From an uncultured Lachnospiraceae bacterium (lineage in GTDB: Bacteria; Bacillota; Clostridia; Lachnospirales; Lachnospiraceae), in assembly GCA_947652925.1 (NCBI GenBank), contig CANTEW010000002.1, forward strand, positions 1 to 64,000: a DNA stretch of 64,000 nucleotides. Reading direction: 5' to 3'. The translations under genes were made by a program, and so were the position numbers. The notes beneath the pieces were generated by a model. That model did no database searches and was not told the DNA's origin. It worked only from the letters and a program-made list of their open reading frames with translations. Shown here in pieces: positions 37,257 to 45,444 of this stretch (position 1 is its first letter; each line of letters begins with the position of its first letter).

Positions 37257-37492
37257 GAGTGTGTTTGAAAACCTCAAATATCCTTGGATCATATAAAATT
37301 TACAGATAAAAGATGAGTACATTCCAAAAACAGCGTTTTAAGGGGTCCGGGGGAAATCCGCAATCCCCCGGCGCTTTTGGTACTTTTCTCGTAGAAACGT
37401 ACATAGAAAAATTTGAGCAGCCGCGGATCATATCAAATATTTGTAAAATTTAAGCTATTTACAGGATCCAGAAGGTTTTCAAATACGCTCCG
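37257..37492. mobile_element. MITE-like repeat with imperfect terminal inverted repeats
   Basis: GAGTGTGTTTGAAAACC (37257-37273) is inverted at 37474-37490 with 2 of 17 mismatches. A GCTA tetranucleotide lies outside both ends (37253-37256 and 37493-37496), as a target duplication would. The interior has no gene but carries a strong CCGGGGG/CCCCCGG hairpin (37347-37371). The size (about 236 bp) and layout suit a non-autonomous element. It fills most of the 556-bp gap between the nitroreductase-like gene and carbonic anhydrase. Confidence 0.5.
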
Positions 37493-37530
37493 GCTATCTT
37501 TTTACAGAAAATTTTTTCAAAAGAGTGATA

Positions 37531-37559
37531 TTGTTTCTATAACGGAAATATGATACAAT
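37531..37559 (+). promoter_or_regulatory. Promoter of the carbonic anhydrase-LysR genes
   Basis: TTGTTT (37531-37536), 17-base spacer, TACAAT (37554-37559). It lies just outside the MITE-like element and leaves an approximately 105-base leader. Confidence 0.6.
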
Positions 37560-37580
37560 TGGAAGATAGATAAGTAGGAC

Positions 37581-37650
37581 GGTAGCCCGGAGCATGGATA
37601 CAGATCGGTCTGTGGGAGTATGCGGCTGCAGAGCAGTCATGCCGGTTACC
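37581..37650 (+). promoter_or_regulatory. Predicted three-way-junction leader RNA before carbonic anhydrase
   Basis: A closing stem of 7 pairs (37581-37587 with 37644-37650, one G/T) encloses two hairpins: 37592-37595/37620-37623 with an inner 37600-37604/37609-37613 stem, and 37624-37629/37633-37638. The motif ends 10 bases before the ribosome site GGGAGG. I do not recognise it as a known riboswitch class. An in-frame ATG at 37594 inside it could instead give a 26-residue N-terminal extension, but it has no ribosome site. Confidence 0.4.
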
Positions 37651-37671
37651 ATACACAATGGGAGGAAGATC

Positions 37672-38238
37672 ATGCATAAAGAAAATCTATCTGCATCTGA
37701 AGCGTTAAAAAAATTAAAAGAGGGAAACCAGCGTTATCTGTCTGCCACATCAAATCCAGGCGATGTATCCCCGGCTATCCGCCACGAGACCTGTGAGAAC
37801 GGGCAGAGTCCATACGCGATCGTCATAACCTGCTCTGACTCCAGGGTGATCCCGGAGAGCATCTTCACCGCCGGGATCGGGGAATTGTTCGTGATCCGTG
37901 TAGCCGGCAATGTGATGGACAAACACCAGCTGGGCAGCGTGGAATATGCCGCCGGACATCTGGGATGCAACTTAGTGGTGGTACTGGGACATGATCACTG
38001 CGGCGCAGTGGATGCCGCTATCAACCATAAACCAGGCGGCTACGTCAAATACATAACCGATGAGATCTTAAGAGCGATCGGAAGCGAGAAAGACCCGCTG
38101 CGTGCAAGCTGCCTGAATGTGGAGAGGGCTGTCTCAGTCATCAAAGAGAGCCTGGACATCAAAGAAGGGGAAGGGCCTGCCGTATGCGGCGCGGTCTATC
38201 ACATCAACAGCGGAGAAGTGGAGTTTTTGGATCAGTAA
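37672..38238 (+). CDS. Beta-class carbonic anhydrase
   Basis: A 188-residue beta-carbonic anhydrase that interconverts CO2 and bicarbonate. Zinc ligands are visible: Cys in TCSDSRVIPE (with the Asp-Arg dyad), and the His and Cys of LGHDHCGAVDA. Length fits the small beta-CA type. ATG 37672 follows GGGAGGAAG. The LysR gene begins three bases after its stop and cooS-acsB lie next downstream, so it may feed CO2 or bicarbonate balance for the Wood-Ljungdahl enzymes; this link is inference. Confidence 0.92.
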   Translation: MHKENLSASEALKKLKEGNQRYLSATSNPGDVSPAIRHETCENGQSPYAIVITCSDSRVIPESIFTAGIGELFVIRVAGNVMDKHQLGSVEYAAGHLGCNLVVVLGHDHCGAVDAAINHKPGGYVKYITDEILRAIGSEKDPLRASCLNVERAVSVIKESLDIKEGEGPAVCGAVYHINSGEVEFLDQ

Positions 38239-38241
38239 AAG

Positions 38242-39150
38242 ATGAATACAAGGGATATGGACTGCTTTTGTACGATCACCAGAGAAAAGAGTATCACAAA
38301 AGCGTCAAAAGTCTTGTATATGTCTCCCCAGGGACTGAGCAAGATCATCAAAAATATCGAAAATGAACTGGACGCCAAGCTCTTGATCCGCACCACCAGC
38401 GGTATAGAATTGACTGAGAGCGGCAAATGTTTCTATGAAAAGGCAGAGAAGATCCTTTCTGATTACAGGGAGATGAAGAATGACATCCTGCACATCGAAC
38501 AGCGCTATGCCGGTGTGATCGACCTTCTCTCCGCCTATGGGATCCTCAGACTGGTCACCCCCGCATGCATCCTGGAATTTCGCAGGCTCCATCCGGAGAT
38601 CGGATTCACTTATCGGGAATACCCGGACAGGGAAGTGGAACGGAGATTTCAGAAGAAAGACGGCAACGTGGCATTTTCCATCGGACCTTTTGAGAAGGAC
38701 TTATATGAGATGACAAAACTTGTCAGCTACCCTGTAAGACTCCTGGTCCATGACAGCCATCCGCTGGCATCCCGGGAAAATGTCTCCATAGAAGACATCA
38801 AAGGAGAGAGGCTCTTTATCGAGAGCAGCGAGTTCAAGATCCACCATCTGATCCTGGATAAATGCCAGAAAGCGGGCTTTGTCCCGGATATCGCTTTTGA
38901 GACCAGTGGGTTCAGCCTTTGCCATAAAATGTGCAGGGAGAAGAGGGGGATTTCTGTGACAGTGGATTTTATGTCGGAGGATATGTCTATGGAGCATCTC
39001 GTCAGTATTCCCTTTTCGGGCGAAGGATACGAATGGACAGCTTACATGCTGACCAGAAAAGGGGAACCTCTGACAGCAGAGATGGATCTGTTCCGCAGGC
39101 ATGTAGACAGATGGCTGGAGGATATCAGAAAAGGCCTTATCACCAGATGA
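38242..39150 (+). CDS. LysR-family transcriptional regulator
   Basis: A 302-residue LysR-type regulator. Residues 1-60 are the winged HTH (FCTITREKSITKASKVLYMSPQGLSKIIKNIE), with the conserved LTESGKCFYEKAE linker. The periplasmic-binding-like effector domain spans about 90-290 (VIDLLSAYGILRLVTP, FSIGPF, LVHDSHPLA). It is co-transcribed with carbonic anhydrase (3-base gap) and lies 250 bases before cooS, so it is a candidate regulator of one or both, perhaps sensing a C1-related metabolite. Unlike the usual divergent LysR layout, it points in the same direction as its neighbours. Confidence 0.9.
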   Translation: MNTRDMDCFCTITREKSITKASKVLYMSPQGLSKIIKNIENELDAKLLIRTTSGIELTESGKCFYEKAEKILSDYREMKNDILHIEQRYAGVIDLLSAYGILRLVTPACILEFRRLHPEIGFTYREYPDREVERRFQKKDGNVAFSIGPFEKDLYEMTKLVSYPVRLLVHDSHPLASRENVSIEDIKGERLFIESSEFKIHHLILDKCQKAGFVPDIAFETSGFSLCHKMCREKRGISVTVDFMSEDMSMEHLVSIPFSGEGYEWTAYMLTRKGEPLTAEMDLFRRHVDRWLEDIRKGLITR

Positions 39151-39228
39151 GCTATCCCCTGCAAAAGATCCTTGATACCAGATCACAAATATCTGTGTTA
39201 TCATACAGGCAACTCATTTATAAACCGA

Positions 39229-39276
39229 AAAAGAGTGGCGGGAAAAGATATGATATCTTCCCGCCGCTCTTTTTTG
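39229..39276 (+). terminator. Rho-independent terminator before cooS
   Basis: AAGAGTGGCGGGAA pairs with TTCCCGCCGCTCTT (one G/T wobble), followed by a T-run. A second small CCCTCA/TGAGGG hairpin lies at 39280-39298. It separates the LysR gene from cooS, which needs its own promoter; TATAAT near 39340 is a candidate. Confidence 0.8.
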
Positions 39277-39402
39277 CGCCCTCATCTGTTCGTTGAGGGG
39301 AGGCAACCGTTAGATGCTATCGGAAAAAAGGTAAATCCAGTATAATCCTCTTATACGATACAGATCACAAAATATCTTTAAACATGTAGGAGGGTTTATT
39401 GA

Positions 39403-41298
39403 ATGATGGATGGATTCACATTAACGACAGTCGAAGAGATGGAAGCCGCTACCCAGCGTCTACTGGAAACGGGCGCCCGAGTAGGAGCGGATTCATGGCA
39501 GGTGCGTGTAAAACAACAGACACCCCACTGTAAATTTGGCGAAGAAGGGATGTGCTGCCGGATCTGCTCCATGGGGCCGTGCCGGATCACAAAAAAAGCA
39601 CCGAAAGGGATCTGCGGATGCGATGTCCATGGGATCGTAGGGCGGAACTTCCTGCGTTTTGTGGCAGGCGGAGCCGCCACCCATTCCGACCATGGACGGG
39701 AAATCTGCCATACCCTGAGTAACGTAGCTCCCGATGGAAATTACAAAGTAAAAGATCCAGAGAAACTGATCCGCATCGCCAAAGAATGGGATGTGGAGAC
39801 AGAGGGCAGAGATATCTATGAACTGGCCCATGAGATGGCGGAGATGGCACTTCTGGAGTACGGGAAACCCCACGGTGTATCCAGATGGCTGAGCCGTGCG
39901 CCCAAACATACCCAGGAGATCTGGAAACGGGAAGAGATCGAGCCGCGCGCCATCGACCGGGAAGTATCTACAGCCATGCACATGACTCATATGGGGAACT
40001 CCTCGAAGGCAGAAGCACTGATCAGACAATCCCTGCGCTCCGGTATGTCAGACGGTTGGGGCGGCTCTATGTGCGGGACAGAATTTTCCGATGTGATGTT
40101 CGGCACACCCCATGAAGTGGAGACAGAAGCCAATCTGGGCGTCATGTCAGAAGAAAATGTGAACATCGTTGTCCATGGACACGATCCGTCCCTGTCAGAG
40201 ATGATCGTAGAATATTCCGAGCATCCCGATATGATCGCCTACGCCAAAGAAATGGGCGCAAAAGGTATCACCGTCTCCGGCGTCTGCTGTACATCCAACG
40301 AAGTAGCCATGCGCCGGGGCATCCCCATGGCAGGGAATTTCCTGCAGCAGGAAAATGTGGTCCTGACCGGAGCCTGTGAGGCGATCGTGGTGGACGTGCA
40401 ATGTATCTTCCCCGCGTTGGGACCTCTGAGCAAATGCTTCCATACAAAATTTATCACCACATCTCCCATCGCCCAGATGCCGGATTCTGAATTTATCCGT
40501 TTCAATTCAGCCACAGCGGGGGAGAACGCGAAACAGATCGTAAGAGCGGCCATTGAAAATTTCAAGAACAGGAAACCAGAACTGGTACATATCCCCCAGA
40601 TGAAGCAGAAAGCCTTCGTAGGTTATTCCGTAGAAGAGATCGCGCGCAAACTGGACGGCGTGACCAATTCCCAGGTAGACGAACGTGGGACCATGAAACC
40701 GCTGATCGACTGTGTAAGATCCGGTGTGCTGCGGGGAGCCGTAGCCATGGTAGGATGCAACAATCCGAAAGTACGCCCTGACTATGCCCATATCGAACTG
40801 ATGAAAAAACTCCTAGCCAACGATATCATCCTGGTCGTATCCGGCTGTTCCGCCCAGGCAGCGGCGAAAGCCGGACTGATGGATAAGCGAGCAAAAGAAT
40901 TCTGCGGCGCTGGCTTAAAGCGTGTCTGCGAGCTGGCTGATATCCCGCCTGTCCTCCATATGGGTTCCTGTGTAGATATCAGCCGTATGGTCGTATTGGC
41001 ATCCAGGATCGCTATCGATTCAGGCTGGAACATCTCCCAGATCCCGCTGGTGGGCTGCGCACCGGAATGGATGTCCGAAAAAGCAGTCTCCATCGGCAAT
41101 TACGTTGTAGCCACGGGTATCGATACATACCTGGGTGTGGAACCTTATGCGAGCGGATCCGAGAAAGTGGACGGATTATTAAAAGGCGGTATCCGCGACT
41201 GGGTGGAAGCAGCCTATACCGTAGAACACGATATTGAGAAACTGGGTGATATGATGATCGCACGCATTGAGGAAAAACGTGCGGCATTGGGCATATGA
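39403..41298 (+). CDS. cooS: Anaerobic Ni-Fe-S carbon monoxide dehydrogenase catalytic subunit
   Basis: A 631-residue CODH (CooS/AcsA) that interconverts CO and CO2 at a Ni-4Fe-4S C-cluster. Cys ligands of clusters D and B lie near the N-terminus (CKFGEEGMCCRICSMGPC, then GICGCDVHG). All C-cluster ligand motifs are present: His in VVHGHDPS, Cys in GVCCTSNEV, VDVQCIF, VGCNNPK, SGCSAQAAAKAG and GSCVDISR. AGGAGGG lies before the start. A following ATG at 39406 is equally possible. Its stop overlaps an ATG upstream of acsB, so the two form one operon. No cooC nickel chaperone or acsCDE corrinoid genes are adjacent, unlike in most acetogens. Confidence 0.95.
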   Translation: MMDGFTLTTVEEMEAATQRLLETGARVGADSWQVRVKQQTPHCKFGEEGMCCRICSMGPCRITKKAPKGICGCDVHGIVGRNFLRFVAGGAATHSDHGREICHTLSNVAPDGNYKVKDPEKLIRIAKEWDVETEGRDIYELAHEMAEMALLEYGKPHGVSRWLSRAPKHTQEIWKREEIEPRAIDREVSTAMHMTHMGNSSKAEALIRQSLRSGMSDGWGGSMCGTEFSDVMFGTPHEVETEANLGVMSEENVNIVVHGHDPSLSEMIVEYSEHPDMIAYAKEMGAKGITVSGVCCTSNEVAMRRGIPMAGNFLQQENVVLTGACEAIVVDVQCIFPALGPLSKCFHTKFITTSPIAQMPDSEFIRFNSATAGENAKQIVRAAIENFKNRKPELVHIPQMKQKAFVGYSVEEIARKLDGVTNSQVDERGTMKPLIDCVRSGVLRGAVAMVGCNNPKVRPDYAHIELMKKLLANDIILVVSGCSAQAAAKAGLMDKRAKEFCGAGLKRVCELADIPPVLHMGSCVDISRMVVLASRIAIDSGWNISQIPLVGCAPEWMSEKAVSIGNYVVATGIDTYLGVEPYASGSEKVDGLLKGGIRDWVEAAYTVEHDIEKLGDMMIARIEEKRAALGI

Positions 41299-41315
41299 TA
41301 TTTGGAGGTATGGAC

Positions 41316-43451
41316 ATGCTGTTATTTGATACTGTTTTCAACGGAAACGATAAAGTATATACACTCACAGAAGAGGCTGTAGATAAGGCGATCGCACAGC
41401 ACGGCGGAGATAAGGCCGTTGGCTTCCCAGATACAGCGTACGGCCTTCCCTGCTACAACGCTGTGACAGGTACGAAGATCAAGTCTCTGAAAGATATCAA
41501 AGACGCCATGGGGGTTGTGAAGAGCCTGATGACAAGAGAGAGGAGGATAGGCGATGCTTTCATGTCAGGTGTTGCTACAGCTCTCTGCGCAGAATTTATC
41601 GAAGCGTTGAAATACATCGATGGTGCAACTCCCTATGCAGAGCCATGCTATGGCCATCTGGCAGATGCGATCATCCGTGAACTGGGTGTGCCGCTGGTAA
41701 CAGGCGATATCCCAGGCGTAGCTGTCATCTTGGGTTCCGCTCCGACAGCACAGGAAGGCGCTGATCTCGTAAAGAGCTATCAGGAACAGGGTATCCTCGT
41801 TACTTTAGTAGGCGGGATCATCGACCAGGTTGCAGAAGTGGGCATGAAGACTGGTGCAAATGTGCGTGTCATCCCTCTGGGTAAAGACGTGACATCTGTT
41901 ATCCATGTTGTGTCCGTAGCTCTGCGTGCTGCATTGATCTTTGGTAACATCAGACCAGGTGATGCTGCAAACCTGATGAAATATACATTCGAACGTGTAC
42001 CGGCATTCGTGAACGCATTCAGACCATTGGATGACGTGATCGTAGCCTGTGGTGCAGGCGCGATCGCACTGGGCTTCCCGGTAGTGACCAACGACATGGA
42101 CTATGCAGACGGCGTTAAAGTACCCAAGAGCCTGATCAGGCTGGAAGACGTATCCAAGTTCAACGCTGCTTCCCTTGAAGCACGCGACATCAAGATCAAG
42201 ATCACACATATCGATATCCCTGTATCCTATGCATCCGCCTTCGAAGGCGAGATCATCCGCAGGGGCGATATGCAGGTAGAGTTCGACGGCTCCAGGGTTG
42301 ACTGCTTCGAGCTGGTACAGATAAAAGAATCTGCTGAGATCGAAGACCATAAGATCGAGCTGATCGGTCCGGACATCGATGGATTTGAAGTGGGCAGCAA
42401 GCACAGCATCGGCTTTGTTGTCGAAGTGGGCGGCAAGAAGATGCAGCCAGACTTCGAATCCGTTATCGAGCGTAAGTTCCATACTTACATCAACGGCGGC
42501 GAGGGTATCATGCATACAGGCCAGAGGGATATGATCCGTATCCGTATCAGCAAGAATGCTTACAATGCCGGCTTCCGTGCAAGACATCTTGGCGAGATCC
42601 TCTATGCGAAAGTAAAGAATGATTACGAAGCAGTCGTTGACAGATGCCAGGTGAAGATCTATACCGACCCAGAAGATTGTAAGAAGCTGCGCCACGGCCT
42701 CGTATCCAACGTATTTGAGAAACGTGATGAGAGACTCCTGAGCCTCACAGACGAATCTGTGGACGTATACTACAGCTGTATCCTCTGCCAGGCATTCTCA
42801 CCGTCACACGTATGTGTGGTCACACCGGAGAGACTCGGACTGTGCGGCGCTGTATCATGGCTGGACGCGAAAGCGACCAACGAACTGGAACCAGAAGGCG
42901 CCTGCCAGATCATCACCAAAGAAGGTGTGATCGACGAGAAACTGGGTGCTTACGAGTCGGTAAATACGGCTGTCAAGAAGTACTCTATGGGGGCACTGGA
43001 GAAGGTCACATTGTACTCCATCATGCAAGACCCCATGACCTCCTGTGGATGTTTCGAGTGTATCTGCGGTATCGAGCCTTTGTCAAATGGTGTGGCCATC
43101 GCTAACCGTGAATATGCAGGCGCGACACCTCTGGGCATGACCTTCTCGGAGATGGCTTCTATGACAGGCGGCGGTGTACAAACTCCTGGTTTCATGGGAC
43201 ATGGCAAACACTTCATCTCCTCTAAGAAATTCATGGCAGCTGAAGGCGGTGTAGAACGCATCGTATGGATGCCCAAGGAACTGAAAGGGTTTGTCGCTGA
43301 AAGGCTGAACGCTACAGCAAAAGAGATGTACGGGATCGACAACTTCACTGATATGATCGGTGACGAGACGATCGCTGAAGATCCGGAGACATTGCTCACT
43401 TTCTTACAGGAAAAAGGGCATCCGGCACTTAAGATGGATCCACTTATGTAG
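41316..43451 (+). CDS. acsB: CO-methylating acetyl-CoA synthase
   Basis: A 711-residue acetyl-CoA synthase (AcsB), which joins CO, a corrinoid-bound methyl group and CoA at the A-cluster. A-cluster ligands are visible: CILC plus two more Cys in the pattern C-x2-C-x8-C-x9-C at about 488-510 and the Cys-Gly-Cys nickel site in TSCGCFECIC near 575. The start is set at ATG 41316, seven bases after GGAGG; two earlier in-frame ATGs (41295, 41310) lie before or against that site. Length fits the family (about 710-730). Coupled to cooS, followed by an 18-bp stem terminator. Presence of both genes argues for a Wood-Ljungdahl acetogen. Confidence 0.95.
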   Translation: MLLFDTVFNGNDKVYTLTEEAVDKAIAQHGGDKAVGFPDTAYGLPCYNAVTGTKIKSLKDIKDAMGVVKSLMTRERRIGDAFMSGVATALCAEFIEALKYIDGATPYAEPCYGHLADAIIRELGVPLVTGDIPGVAVILGSAPTAQEGADLVKSYQEQGILVTLVGGIIDQVAEVGMKTGANVRVIPLGKDVTSVIHVVSVALRAALIFGNIRPGDAANLMKYTFERVPAFVNAFRPLDDVIVACGAGAIALGFPVVTNDMDYADGVKVPKSLIRLEDVSKFNAASLEARDIKIKITHIDIPVSYASAFEGEIIRRGDMQVEFDGSRVDCFELVQIKESAEIEDHKIELIGPDIDGFEVGSKHSIGFVVEVGGKKMQPDFESVIERKFHTYINGGEGIMHTGQRDMIRIRISKNAYNAGFRARHLGEILYAKVKNDYEAVVDRCQVKIYTDPEDCKKLRHGLVSNVFEKRDERLLSLTDESVDVYYSCILCQAFSPSHVCVVTPERLGLCGAVSWLDAKATNELEPEGACQIITKEGVIDEKLGAYESVNTAVKKYSMGALEKVTLYSIMQDPMTSCGCFECICGIEPLSNGVAIANREYAGATPLGMTFSEMASMTGGGVQTPGFMGHGKHFISSKKFMAAEGGVERIVWMPKELKGFVAERLNATAKEMYGIDNFTDMIGDETIAEDPETLLTFLQEKGHPALKMDPLM

Positions 43452-43467
43452 ATATGATAGTCAATAT

Positions 43468-43510
43468 ATAGAAAAACCGGTCGCATCCACCCTGCGGCCG
43501 GTTTTTCTAT
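43468..43510 (+). terminator. Rho-independent terminator after acsB
   Basis: ATAGAAAAACCGGTCGCA (43468-43485) pairs over 18 bases with 43493-43510 (one G/T), with a 7-base loop; the 3' arm carries TTTTT. Confidence 0.85.
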
Positions 43511-43584
43511 TTCCACCAGTGGAAAAGCACGAAGACCGCACCCTCCACATAGACTATAAAGAAATCCCCAAAGAGGTGTGATCT

Positions 43585-44211
43585 TTGAAGACTTTTCAAA
43601 AGCCCCTAACGGTAGACGAGGAAAGGGATTACCTGGAAAGATACCGATCAGGGGATCAACAGGCCAAAGATGTACTAGTGGAGAGGAACCTGCGACTGGT
43701 GGCGCACATCGCCAAAAAGTACCAGGGACTGGACGAAGACCTGGATGACCTGATCTCCATCGGGACGATCGGCCTGATAAAAGCCGTTACCACTTTCAAC
43801 TTGGATAAGCAGACACGCCTGAGTACCTATGCAGCCCGTTGTATCGACAACGAACTCCTCATGTTCCTCAGAGCCAGAAAAAAATATTCCCGGGAAGTTT
43901 CCTTATATGAACCGATCGGTACAGATAAAGAGGGAAATGAGATCAGCCTCCTGGATATCATGGAAAGCCCCCCGGTAGATGTGATAGAACAGTATACACA
44001 GAAAGAACAGCTAAAGAAATTATCAAAACTCATAGCAGACGCCCTGAACACCAAAGAATTCCAGGTCATCAAATATCGATACGGCCTGTACGGAGAAGAT
44101 GAACTCACACAGCGGGAGATCGCACAGAAGCTGGGGATCAGCCGCTCCTACGTCTCCCGGATCGAGAAGAACGCCCTCGCCAAACTGCGCCAGCTATTCC
44201 TCCCTACGTAA
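43585..44211 (+). CDS. sigK: SigK-type RNA polymerase sigma factor without pro-sequence
   Basis: A 208-residue sigma-70 family protein most like sporulation sigma-K. Region 2 reads RNLRLVAHIAKKYQG, DLISIGTIGLIKAV and STYAARCIDNE; region 4.2 is TQREIAQKLGISRSYVSRIEK. SigK hallmarks such as EPIGTDKEGNEISLLDI are present. The start is TTG with AGAGGTG upstream. Unlike B. subtilis, the protein begins at the mature sequence (FQKPLT), so it has no inhibitory N-terminal pro-peptide, as reported for Clostridioides difficile. It implies sporulation ability or ancestry. The 3' end overlaps the converging U32 gene by 18 bases. Confidence 0.85.
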   Translation: MKTFQKPLTVDEERDYLERYRSGDQQAKDVLVERNLRLVAHIAKKYQGLDEDLDDLISIGTIGLIKAVTTFNLDKQTRLSTYAARCIDNELLMFLRARKKYSREVSLYEPIGTDKEGNEISLLDIMESPPVDVIEQYTQKEQLKKLSKLIADALNTKEFQVIKYRYGLYGEDELTQREIAQKLGISRSYVSRIEKNALAKLRQLFLPT

Positions 44212-45444
44212 GATATCATATTCCTCCATACTCTGATCCAGTTGTACATATAATACTTCACGGGAATGGGGAGCGCTCTCCCGATGCCTGCCCTCTGTGT
44301 CCAGCAATCCCTGGACCACAGCCTTTATATCTGAGCCATCCGGCTTCATGATCTCTATAGTATCTCCTACAGAGAACTTATTCTTCTGGGTGATCCGGCC
44401 AAGCCCCCGGCTGTCCACAGCTTCCACGCGACCCAGATACGTGTACCCTCTCATATAAGTACTCTCATCATATATCTGCGTATGTTCGTTCGGTTTGCCA
44501 TAAAAAAATCCCGTGGTAAACTGACGATACGTACAGCCTCCGATCTGCTCCCGGTACCAGTCCATATTTTCCCTATACTTCTCCACACTCTCCAGACAGT
44601 CGTCGATCGCTCTACGGTACGTCCGCGCCACGGTAGCCACATAAAGTGCCGCCCGCATACGTCCTTCTATCTTAAAGCTGTCGATGCCCGCCCCCATAAG
44701 ATCGTCTATATGCTCGATCATACACAGATCCTTTGAGTTGAACAGATACGTCCCTCTGTCATTCTCATACACGGGCAGATATTCGCCGGGCCTCTGCTCC
44801 TCCACCACCGCGTATTTCCAGCGGCAGGGATGGGTACAGGCTCCCTGGTTGGCGTCCCGCCCGGTAAGATAATTGCTGAGCAGACATCTGCCAGAATAAG
44901 ATATGCACATAGCACCGTGGATAAAACTCTCGATCTCCATATCCGGCGGAATCTTCCCACGGATCTGCCGTATCTCTTCCAGAGACAGCTCCCTGGCGGA
45001 AACAACACGCTTCGCCCCCATCCGGTGCCAGAACAGATACGTTCCATAATTCGTATTATTTGCCTGGGTGCTGATATGCCGTTCGATCTCAGGACAGATC
45101 TCACAGGCAATATCATAGATGCCCGGATCCGAGATGATCAGTGCATCCGGCTTTATCTCCTTTAATTCCTGAAAGTACGCACGGACTCCCTCCAGATCCT
45201 GGTTATGGGCCAGGATATTCGCCGTCACATATACTTTCACTCCACGCTGATGGGCAAAGGAGATCCCCTCCTGGATCTCTCCCATGGAGAAATTATGGGC
45301 CTTGGCCCGCAGCCCATAAGCCTCACCGCCCACATACACAGCGTCTGCCCCGTAGATCACAGCTATCTTCAGCACATCCAGACTATTGGCTGGTATGAGC
45401 AGTTCCGGTCTCTTCCTTTTGATCTCGTCCAATCCTCCCTCCAT
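44194..45444 (-). CDS. trhP: U32 peptidase-family tRNA hydroxylation protein (TrhP-like)
   Basis: A 416-residue U32-family protein. Family traits are RPELLIPANSLDVLKIAVIYGADAVYVGG, the conserved Cys set in SYSGRCLLSNYLTGRDANQGAC and CRWKY (iron-sulfur ligands), and SFKIEGRMR. In bacteria these proteins (YrrN/YrrO, TrhP) hydroxylate the tRNA wobble uridine. That fits the upstream neighbour trmR, which methylates the same base. The exact start is uncertain: GTG 45450, ATG 45444 and a TTG after GAGGGAGG (about 45432) are candidates; any choice overlaps the trmR C-terminus. Last gene of the long minus-strand operon. Confidence 0.85.
   Translation of the reverse strand: MEGGLDEIKRKRPELLIPANSLDVLKIAVIYGADAVYVGGEAYGLRAKAHNFSMGEIQEGISFAHQRGVKVYVTANILAHNQDLEGVRAYFQELKEIKPDALIISDPGIYDIACEICPEIERHISTQANNTNYGTYLFWHRMGAKRVVSARELSLEEIRQIRGKIPPDMEIESFIHGAMCISYSGRCLLSNYLTGRDANQGACTHPCRWKYAVVEEQRPGEYLPVYENDRGTYLFNSKDLCMIEHIDDLMGAGIDSFKIEGRMRAALYVATVARTYRRAIDDCLESVEKYRENMDWYREQIGGCTYRQFTTGFFYGKPNEHTQIYDESTYMRGYTYLGRVEAVDSRGLGRITQKNKFSVGDTIEIMKPDGSDIKAVVQGLLDTEGRHRESAPHSREVLYVQLDQSMEEYDILRREE

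Noticed and set aside
39280-39298. CCCTCA/TGAGGG hairpin as a second terminator or riboswitch before cooS
   Set aside because: Only six base pairs and no T-run; it directly follows a much better terminator.
43360-43581. Open frame overlapping the acsB end and the sigK upstream region as a sigK pro-sequence
   Set aside because: It is in a different frame from sigK and covers the acsB terminator hairpin.
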